A DNA stretch of 10,926 nt. Origin: Dokdonella_A sp040002595. Its GTDB lineage: Bacteria > Pseudomonadota > Gammaproteobacteria > Xanthomonadales > Rhodanobacteraceae. The notes under the pieces are model-generated. The model searched no databases and was not told where the DNA came from. It was given only the letters and a program-made list of their open reading frames with translations. Position numbers and translations under genes: made by a program. The stretch is taken from NCBI GenBank assembly GCA_040002595.1, contig JBDUED010000072.1, positions 1 through 10,926 of the forward strand, in the 5' to 3' direction. Positions 6,521-10,926 of this stretch are shown here, piece by piece. Position 1 is the first letter of the stretch. The number at the start of each line of letters is the position of its first letter.

Positions 6521-7896
6521 GCGCCCGGATTCGGGCTTTGGCATTGCGGATTCGGGAAAAGCGTAAATTGGTTCGTGCATTGCATGCGATTGCGCGATGC
6601 GCTCTTGTGTTGGTGTTGTGCGCAGCGGATCGAGGCGCATACGCGCAAGTCGTGCGTGAAAACCCGCCACCGCAGGCGTCGCCCTCCGAATCGCGAATCC
6701 CCGATCCCGATTCCCGGCTCCAGATCAGCCTGCTCACCGTCGGCCCCGGCGACATTTACTTCGAGCGCTTTGGCCACAATGCAATCGTCGTTCGCGATCC
6801 ACGCACCGCACAAGCCGTCGCCTACAACTACGGGATCTTTGATTTCGGGCAGGAGGATTTCCTGCTCAACTTTGCGCGCGGACGCATGCAATACCGCATC
6901 GCGGTGGATGCGCTCGACGACGATCTTGCGATGTATCGCGACGAAGGCCGCTCGATCGTCGAGCAACACCTCGCGCTGTCACCCACGCAGGCGCGCGCGC
7001 TGGCCGATTTTCTCGAATGGAACGTGCATCCCGAGAACGCGTTGTATCGCTACGACTATTTCACCGCAAACTGCTCGACGCGCGTGCGCGACGCACTCGA
7101 TCGCGCGCTCGGCGGCGCCTTGCATGCGCAAAGCGAAGGCCGCTCTCGTGGTTATACCTATCGTCTCGACGCGCTGCGCCTGATGGCGCCCGAGCCGCTG
7201 CTGATGCTTGGCATCGATCTTGGCCTCGGCCCTTACGCCGATCAGCGCATCGATTTCTGGCAGGAAAGTTTCGTACCCGAATCCTTGCGCACACTGGTCG
7301 CCCACACGGCCAACCCCAACGCCGATGGGTCGGCACCAGCGCTGGTGGATTCGACCCAGGTGCTTGCGCGAGGCAGCGTGGAAGAACCACCCGCCGCACC
7401 CCCGGATTTGCGTTGGCCTTTTCTGCTGCTCGGCCTGGCGCTGGGCGGCCTGCTGATCTGGATGAGTCGAAAGTCGCACGCGGCAGCGCGCATTCCACTG
7501 GCCCTGTTTGCAGGTCTGTACGAGGCGTTCTGCGGCATCGGCGGTTGCGTGTTGCTGTTCCTGTGGCTCGGCACCGAGCACCGCGCCGCGTGGCGCAACG
7601 AAAACCTCCTGCTGCTCAATCCACTTTGTCTGACGCTGATCCCCGCCGCGTTCGGTCTCGCGCGCGCCCATCCGCGCGTGCACCGCGCGACGCGTTGGAT
7701 CGCGTGGCTGGTCGTGCTCGGCGCTGCCTTCGCGCTGTTCTCAAAAATCCTGCCGTGGTTTGTACAGGCCAACCTGCACTGGATCGTGCTTTTCCTGCCA
7801 ATCCATCTGGCGCTGGCGCTCATCATGCATCACGGCACGGTGGCTTCTCCCACCATGACGCGCACGACGATCGAGACCGCACCGACAGCCGCCTGA
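6517..7896 (+). CDS. DUF4105/Lnb_N-domain membrane protein, possible lipoprotein N-acylation factor
   Basis: A predicted inner-membrane protein with a periplasmic thiol-hydrolase-like domain. After a signal peptide (hydrophobic core about 28-43, ending GAYA-Q) comes the DUF4105 domain (about 68-265). It shows ERFGHNAIVV (83-92, His87) and YDYFTANCSTRVRDAL (179-194, Cys186), the likely catalytic pair of this NlpC/P60-like family. About five membrane segments follow (near 300-316, 327-351, 366-382, 392-410 and 418-438), with NENLLLLNPL (361-370) conserved in the family as I recall. DUF4105 was renamed Lnb_N after a Bacteroides lipoprotein N-acyltransferase, from memory. The gene overlaps corC by 4 bases and holds the position lnt has in E. 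coli. Residues 1-17 are encoded by repeat-like DNA; a TTG at 6568 would give a standard 26-residue signal peptide. Family confident; function inferred. Confidence 0.88.
   Translation: MSARIRALALRIREKRKLVRALHAIARCALVLVLCAADRGAYAQVVRENPPPQASPSESRIPDPDSRLQISLLTVGPGDIYFERFGHNAIVVRDPRTAQAVAYNYGIFDFGQEDFLLNFARGRMQYRIAVDALDDDLAMYRDEGRSIVEQHLALSPTQARALADFLEWNVHPENALYRYDYFTANCSTRVRDALDRALGGALHAQSEGRSRGYTYRLDALRLMAPEPLLMLGIDLGLGPYADQRIDFWQESFVPESLRTLVAHTANPNADGSAPALVDSTQVLARGSVEEPPAAPPDLRWPFLLLGLALGGLLIWMSRKSHAAARIPLALFAGLYEAFCGIGGCVLLFLWLGTEHRAAWRNENLLLLNPLCLTLIPAAFGLARAHPRVHRATRWIAWLVVLGAAFALFSKILPWFVQANLHWIVLFLPIHLALALIMHHGTVASPTMTRTTIETAPTAA
6524..6563 (+). repeat. GGATTCGGG-type repeat cluster inside the start of the Lnb-like gene
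   Basis: GGATTCGGG occurs at 6527-6535 and 6548-6556, 21 bases apart, each followed by a pyrimidine/purine-rich tail. It resembles GATTCGGG-type intergenic repeats common in xanthomonads, from memory. It encodes the Arg/Leu/Lys-rich residues before the signal peptide. Confidence 0.55.
6686..6717 (-). repeat. Inverted GGATTCGGG-type repeat cluster after the signal peptide
   Basis: The plus strand shows CCGAATC-GCGAATC-CCCGATC-CCGATTC-CCGG, which read on the minus strand is a run of GAATC/GATTC and GGG units. It is the same repeat type as 6524-6563 but largely inverted, and it encodes the linker SESRIPDPDSR between signal peptide and DUF4105 domain. Confidence 0.55.
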
Positions 7897-7910
7897 CCGG
7901 CGACGACCCG

Positions 7911-7956
7911 GGGTGCGGCGCCCGCGGTCAAGGCATGCATTGCCGCCGCCGCACCC
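7911..7956 (+). promoter_or_regulatory. Strong hairpin in the corA leader
   Basis: GGGTGCGGCG (7911-7920) pairs perfectly with CGCCGCACCC (7947-7956). The stem continues inward with GCGG (7924-7927) to CCGC (7943-7946) after a 3-base bulge, then CAA (7929-7931) to TTG (7940-7942). It fills most of the 79-base gap between the Lnb-like gene and corA and ends 19 bases before the corA ATG. No U-tract follows, so it may be a leader structure, a Rho-linked stop or an RNA-stability element rather than an intrinsic terminator. Confidence 0.45.
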
Positions 7957-7975
7957 GTCACGGCATGATGCGCGG

Positions 7976-8995
7976 ATGGACGCCTCCTCGATGCCGCTGC
8001 CGACCGATCCCACCTGCACCGACCCGATGGTCGTCAATTGCGTGGCGTACTCGGCTGATGGGCATCGCTTGCGCGCGGTCACGCTGGATGAGATCAGCGA
8101 CGTCATCGCGGCGCCTGATCAATGGATCTGGGTCGGCCTGCATGAGCCCGACGAGGCCTTGCTGGAAAAGCTGCGCGAGGAATTTGGGCTGCATGAACTG
8201 GCGGTCGAAGATGCGCACAACGCGCACCAGCGCGCGAAGATCGAGGTTTACGGCGAGTCGCTGTTCATCGTCGCGCAGACCGCGCAGGTGGTTGCCAGCA
8301 AGATCGCCTTTGGCGAGACGCATGCGTTCATTGGGCGCAACTATTTACTGACCATCCGCCACGGCGCTTCGCTGTCGTACGCGGGCGCGCGGCGCGAGTG
8401 CGAACAGACGCCGGAGATGCTCGCCTACGGGCCGAGTTATGGCTTGTATTCGGTGCTCGATTTCATCGTCGACAATTTCTTTCCAATCGTGCGCGAATTC
8501 CAGGACGAGTTGCAGGAACTGGAGGAGGAGGTATTCCAGGACACCTTCAAGCGCGAGACGATCCGCCGCTTGTACGCATTGAAAAAGGAACTGGTCACCC
8601 TGCGCCTGGCGATCGCGCCGTTGCAGGACATCGTCAACCAATTGATCCGCCAGTATCCGGGCCTGATTCGCGATGAAGTGCGGCCGTATTTCCGCGATGT
8701 GTTCGACCATGCGGCGCGCATCAATGAATCGACCGACACCATGCGCGAGATGCTCACCGCCGCGCTCAGCGTGAATCTCGCGCTGGTCACTGTCGCGCAG
8801 GGCGAAGTGGTCAAGCGCCTCGCCGGTTGGGCCGCGCTGCTCGCCGCGCCAACCCTGCTCGCAAGCTGGTACGGCATGAACTTCAAGGCGATGCCGGAGC
8901 TGGATGTGCCATGGGCGTACCACGCGATCCTCGGCGTCACTGTCGTGATCTGCGGCACGCTGTACGCGGTGCTGCGTCGGGCTCACTGGCTTTAA
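7976..8995 (+). CDS. corA: CorA family magnesium/divalent cation channel
   Basis: An inner-membrane pentameric channel for magnesium, and often cobalt or nickel, uptake. From this start it has 339 residues: a large cytoplasmic alpha/beta and helical domain, a long charged helix (about 165-280, including the acidic QDELQELEEEVFQDTF), then two C-terminal membrane segments (about 281-299 and 314-334). The signature YGMN (GMN at 300-302) followed by FKAMPEL identifies the selectivity loop, and the tail is basic (LRRAHWL). The frame is open to 7913, but the first codons there fall in the leader hairpin and encode Arg/Pro/His-rich sequence, so I use the ATG at 7976; starts at 7991 or 8024 are possible. 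No clear ribosome binding site is visible. It shares the locus with corC, the other magnesium/cobalt gene. Confidence 0.94.
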   Translation: MDASSMPLPTDPTCTDPMVVNCVAYSADGHRLRAVTLDEISDVIAAPDQWIWVGLHEPDEALLEKLREEFGLHELAVEDAHNAHQRAKIEVYGESLFIVAQTAQVVASKIAFGETHAFIGRNYLLTIRHGASLSYAGARRECEQTPEMLAYGPSYGLYSVLDFIVDNFFPIVREFQDELQELEEEVFQDTFKRETIRRLYALKKELVTLRLAIAPLQDIVNQLIRQYPGLIRDEVRPYFRDVFDHAARINESTDTMREMLTAALSVNLALVTVAQGEVVKRLAGWAALLAAPTLLASWYGMNFKAMPELDVPWAYHAILGVTVVICGTLYAVLRRAHWL

Positions 8996-9035
8996 CGCAG
9001 GACGCTGCGGGTACGCGCTGGCATTACCGTGACTG

Positions 9036-9098
9036 GCGCCAGCCGCCGGCGGATAGACGACGCTTGCGAGCCAATTGCCCCCGTCCGTCGGCTGGCGC
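9036..9098. repeat. Long-range inverted repeat downstream of corA
   Basis: GCGCCAGCCG (9036-9045) pairs perfectly with CGGCTGGCGC (9089-9098), and within it GACGACG (9056-9062) can pair with CGTCCGTC (9082-9089) with one bulge. It lies in the 216-base gap 8996-9211. No U-tract follows, so a terminator role for corA is only possible; it may be a structured RNA or the leader of the next gene. Confidence 0.35.
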
Positions 9099-9152
9099 GG
9101 CCCCCTGACTAAAGCCGGGCGCGGCATCACATTTCCGTTGTTCGCGTCTCCG

Positions 9153-9158
9153 GATAAT
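9153..9158 (+). promoter_or_regulatory. Candidate -10 box for the 9212 gene
   Basis: GATAAT matches 5 of 6 consensus bases and lies about 54 bases before the ATG at 9212. The upstream -35 candidates (near TTTCCG, 9132-9137) are poor, so the call is weak. Confidence 0.25.
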
Positions 9159-9211
9159 GGCTCGGCGAAAGCGCATGGACCCTGCCGTGTGCCATCCGGG
9201 AATCGCGTGCA

Positions 9212-10264
9212 ATGAAAGCTCGCAAGCATCTGTTCATGGCTGGTATCGCTCCGGCGGAAGTTTCGGTCATCGTTGCGTTGATGCGTGCTTCGCAAGCGTC
9301 GCTCGATCATGCGTGGGGCATCGGCACTGACGACGACAGCGTCGATTTCGTGCTGGTGGATCTGGCTGATTTCGGCGGCCGCTGCGCGCGCGTAAGGGCG
9401 ATGGACGAAGGCAAGCATTTCGCCGTGCTGGCGCGTCCGGGTGAAGACGTTCTGGGCGCCGAACTTCTGCTGCATCGGCCACTGGATGCCAAGGCGATTG
9501 TCGGCCTCCTCAACCACGCAGGTGGAGCGCCACCGGCCGAGCGGCGAAAACCGGTTGATTTCAGCTCGCAGCTTGACGCCTTCGCCAGCATCCGCCTTCC
9601 TGCGCGACCGCAAGCGCGCACGCAAGTGGTGCCAGTCCATGCCGGTTCGCCCACGCGTGCATCGTTTTTGGAAGGTTGCCGTGAACGCCCCTGCACCGAT
9701 CTGGATGCGTTGCTCAAACGCGGCGCGGTGCTGATCGAGCGCGAGGGCCTGCCCAGCCTGCTGATCGATCCGGTGACCGAAACCTTCCACACGCACGCGC
9801 GCCTGGCGGAACTGGAACCGTATTTTCTTGATATCGTCAACGGCTCCGAGCGCAAGGTCGTCGGCGGCATGCAACTGGTTGCACTGCGCAAGGCGATGCC
9901 CGCCCGACCGCTCGCGCGCCTGAGATGGCTGCATGCCCTGCTGCGTTCAAACGGATGGCTTGCGCCGCATCTCGATCCGAGCGCGAACTATCGCCTGCGC
10001 AGCTGGCTGCCGCTGGACGCGGACTACCACAAGCAACATCGCATTGCGTTGACGCTGTTTCGCCAGGCACCGCTGCATCGCATCGCCGCGGCGGCAAAGG
10101 CGCATATGGCCGATGTGTTCGATGTGGTGAACGCATACGACGCGCTCGGCCTCATTGAATCGACGCGTCCGGTCGAGCACGAGGCCGACAAGGAAGCCGC
10201 TGGCAAGCGCCTGCGTTTCGCCAAGCCGCGGCGGCTCCTCGCAGCGGCTGCTTTCATGCGTTGA
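9212..10264 (+). CDS. Uncharacterised protein with receiver-like N-terminus and winged-helix-like C-terminus
   Basis: I do not recognise this 350-residue protein as a named family. Residues 1-103 alternate beta/alpha like a response-regulator receiver: MKARKHLFMAG, then VDFVLVDLADF (44-54, with D50 where a phospho-acceptor may lie), FAVLARPGED and LLLHRPLDAKAIVGLLN (85-101). The usual Lys-Pro near the end is replaced by Arg-Pro. A variable linker (about 104-165) leads to a middle segment (170-210: GAVLIEREGLPSLLIDP) and a C-terminal helical region (265-315) ending HRIAAAAKAHMADVFDVVNAYDALGLIE, which reads like a winged-helix or helix-turn-helix. There are no membrane segments or signal peptide, so it is probably cytoplasmic. 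The start at 9212 has only a weak GGGAA upstream. It could be a pseudo-receiver regulator; neighbours give no firm clue. Confidence 0.8.
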   Translation: MKARKHLFMAGIAPAEVSVIVALMRASQASLDHAWGIGTDDDSVDFVLVDLADFGGRCARVRAMDEGKHFAVLARPGEDVLGAELLLHRPLDAKAIVGLLNHAGGAPPAERRKPVDFSSQLDAFASIRLPARPQARTQVVPVHAGSPTRASFLEGCRERPCTDLDALLKRGAVLIEREGLPSLLIDPVTETFHTHARLAELEPYFLDIVNGSERKVVGGMQLVALRKAMPARPLARLRWLHALLRSNGWLAPHLDPSANYRLRSWLPLDADYHKQHRIALTLFRQAPLHRIAAAAKAHMADVFDVVNAYDALGLIESTRPVEHEADKEAAGKRLRFAKPRRLLAAAAFMR

Positions 10265-10275
10265 GGTCCAGCATT

Positions 10276-10305
10276 GTCGATTCGGAACGCACAAATCAAA
10301 TCGAC
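10276..10305. repeat. 7-bp inverted repeat after the 9212 gene
   Basis: GTCGATT (10276-10282) and AATCGAC (10299-10305) are inverse complements with a 16-base loop, just after the stop at 10264. There is no T-tract; a weak terminator or chance are both possible. The rest of the 196-base gap holds the promoter region of the next small gene. Confidence 0.25.
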
Positions 10306-10420
10306 CCACTCGATACCCCGCCCCGATCCTGACCGCTGGCCCGAGGCAGGAAAAGTCGAAGGCGCACGCCCACTGGCGGCGTGACCCATCGGCAAGCGCG
10401 GCAAGCGTTCATCGAAAAAC

Positions 10421-10429
10421 TGCTACCTT
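10421..10429 (+). promoter_or_regulatory. Candidate extended -10 for the DUF3096 gene
   Basis: TGCTACCTT resembles the extended -10 proposed for corC (TGCTACACT). The -35 region is poor. A start near 10435 would give a leader of about 25 bases. Confidence 0.25.
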
Positions 10430-10449
10430 GCGCGGGTCGCCCACCCAAC

Positions 10450-10455
10450 GAGGAG
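10450..10455 (+). promoter_or_regulatory. Strong ribosome binding site for a GTG start
   Basis: GAGGAG lies 5 bases before the GTG at 10461. It is the best Shine-Dalgarno sequence in the window and fixes the start of the small downstream gene, although the frame is open far upstream. Confidence 0.7.
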
Positions 10456-10460
10456 CCGCC

Positions 10461-10610
10461 GTGAATATCCATGTCGCCTTGCAACCGATTATTGCGCTGA
10501 TTGCCGGTATCCTGATCCTGATCGTGCCGCGGCTGCTCAACTATGTGGTGGCGATCTACCTCATCATTGTGGGTCTGATCGGACTGCTGCCGCTGCTGCA
10601 CGTTTCCTGA
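10461..10610 (+). CDS. DUF3096 family small membrane protein (49 aa)
   Basis: A 49-residue inner-membrane peptide that is almost wholly hydrophobic: two short membrane segments (about 6-22 and 27-45) joined by a PRLLNY turn (23-28). The pattern LQPIIALIAGILILIVPRL followed by NYVVAIYLIIVGLIGL matches the DUF3096 family as I know it; its function is unknown. The open frame begins near 10155, but the GTG at 10461 is chosen because of the strong GAGGAG site and because the conserved sequence begins there (MNIHVALQPI). It has its own likely promoter and is followed by a 132-base gap before the TamA-like gene. Confidence 0.88.
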   Translation: MNIHVALQPIIALIAGILILIVPRLLNYVVAIYLIIVGLIGLLPLLHVS

Positions 10611-10695
10611 TTGCACGCGCGTTGCTGCCGGTCCCTGCGTGGCGGCCGCGATCATGCTGGCTAGCTTCGCAGCGCCGGTATCGATGATGAAGCCT

Positions 10696-10709
10696 CGCGC
10701 AATTGCGCG
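10696..10709. repeat. 14-bp perfect palindrome upstream of the TamA-like gene
   Basis: CGCGCAATTGCGCG is a perfect palindrome ending 33 bases before the ATG at 10743. It could be a regulator binding site or a chance GC-rich dyad. I see no convincing promoter hexamers in the 132-base gap. Confidence 0.3.
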
Positions 10710-10742
10710 GCGGTGCGCGACGCCTGTCAGGTTCAGCCCCTC

Positions 10743-10926
10743 ATGAAAGTGAGCGCCGGCCAAATCCCAATCCGATCCGGTGCATGCGCGCCCCGCATTG
10801 TGGCGGCGCTGCTGTTGTCCTGCGCTACCACACCCGCATTCGCCGCACACATCAGCGCGAGCGTGGATGGTGTCGATGGGCCGCTCAAGATAGCCGTCAT
10901 GGCCGCCATCGAAGTCGCCCAGTACG
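10743..10926 (+). CDS. Probable TamA-like outer-membrane assembly protein, N-terminal fragment
   Basis: The first 61 codons of an exported protein cut by the right edge. Residues 1-35 form a signal peptide (basic start, core IVAALLLSCA, cleavage near AFA-A). The mature start AHISASVDGVDGPLKIAVMAA resembles the first POTRA domain of TamA, the BamA-family partner of TamB in outer-membrane protein assembly and envelope lipid transport; E. coli TamA begins similarly with VRLQVEGLSGQL. The ATG at 10743 has only a weak upstream CAGG; the frame remains open upstream without a better start. With so little sequence the call rests on the first POTRA strand and the signal peptide. Another POTRA-containing Omp85 protein is possible. 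Confidence 0.6.
   Translation, partial: MKVSAGQIPIRSGACAPRIVAALLLSCATTPAFAAHISASVDGVDGPLKIAVMAAIEVAQY

Noticed and set aside
5642..6670. 342-codon minus-strand open frame opposite corC
   Set aside because: It is fully antisense to a clear corC and shows no motifs.
6524..6717. CRISPR-like array from the GATTCGGG units
   Set aside because: Units are only 5-9 bases, irregularly spaced and inverted relative to each other, with no spacer/repeat periodicity or cas genes.
7017..8351. 444-codon plus-strand frame across the Lnb-like gene and corA
   Set aside because: It overlaps two better-supported genes in another frame and is Arg/Ala-rich, as expected for a shifted frame.
8345..9934. 529-codon minus-strand open frame spanning corA, the gap and the 9212 gene
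   Set aside because: It lies opposite the conserved corA coding sequence, has an Arg/His/Gln-rich composition without recognisable domains, and fits a GC-driven antisense shadow.
10155..10460. N-terminal extension of the DUF3096 frame into the preceding gene
   Set aside because: It overlaps the 9212 gene, is Arg/Pro-rich, and the strong GAGGAG site supports the GTG at 10461.

Overview
The window is GC-rich chromosomal DNA from a gammaproteobacterium. The best fit is the order Lysobacterales (Xanthomonadales), probably near the Rhodanobacteraceae. That placement rests on four things: a miaB–phoH–ybeY–corC core, a secreted FG-GAP protein ending in an 'IFANGFE'-type tail, GGATTCGGG-type intergenic repeats, and xanthomonad-like protein sequences. 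It is inference, because no database was searched. I see no insertion sequence, phage, CRISPR array, tRNA or rRNA.

Layout. Positions 1-1025 (minus strand) encode most of a secreted lytic transglycosylase, cut by the left edge. It diverges from miaB (1172-2515), the tRNA ms2i6A methylthiotransferase. A secreted seven-bladed FG-GAP/VCBS-type protein (2627-3865, minus) sits between miaB and the rest of the classical cluster: phoH/ybeZ (4066-5067), ybeY (5057-5578, overlapping phoH) and corC/ybeX (5684-6520). The next gene, overlapping corC by 4 bases, is a 459-residue DUF4105/Lnb_N-type membrane protein (6517-7896) with a Cys/His catalytic signature and about five membrane segments. In E. coli this place is held by lnt (apolipoprotein N-acyltransferase). 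Then come corA (7976-8995), an unrecognised two- or three-domain protein with a receiver-like N-terminus (9212-10264), a 49-residue DUF3096 membrane peptide (10461-10610), and the first 61 codons of a TamA-like outer-membrane assembly protein (10743 to the right edge).

How the genes may work together. miaB, phoH and ybeY serve tRNA modification, rRNA maturation and RNA quality control. corC and corA serve magnesium/cobalt homeostasis. The lytic transglycosylase, Lnb-like and TamA-like proteins serve the cell envelope. The most interesting hypothesis is that the DUF4105 protein fills the Lnt position as an alternative lipoprotein N-acyltransferase or accessory factor. Its N-terminal coding region also contains two inverted clusters of an intergenic-type repeat flanking the signal peptide. 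Several gaps hold imperfect hairpins without U-tracts; the strongest lies just before corA. Most long open frames opposite these genes are shadows caused by the high GC content.
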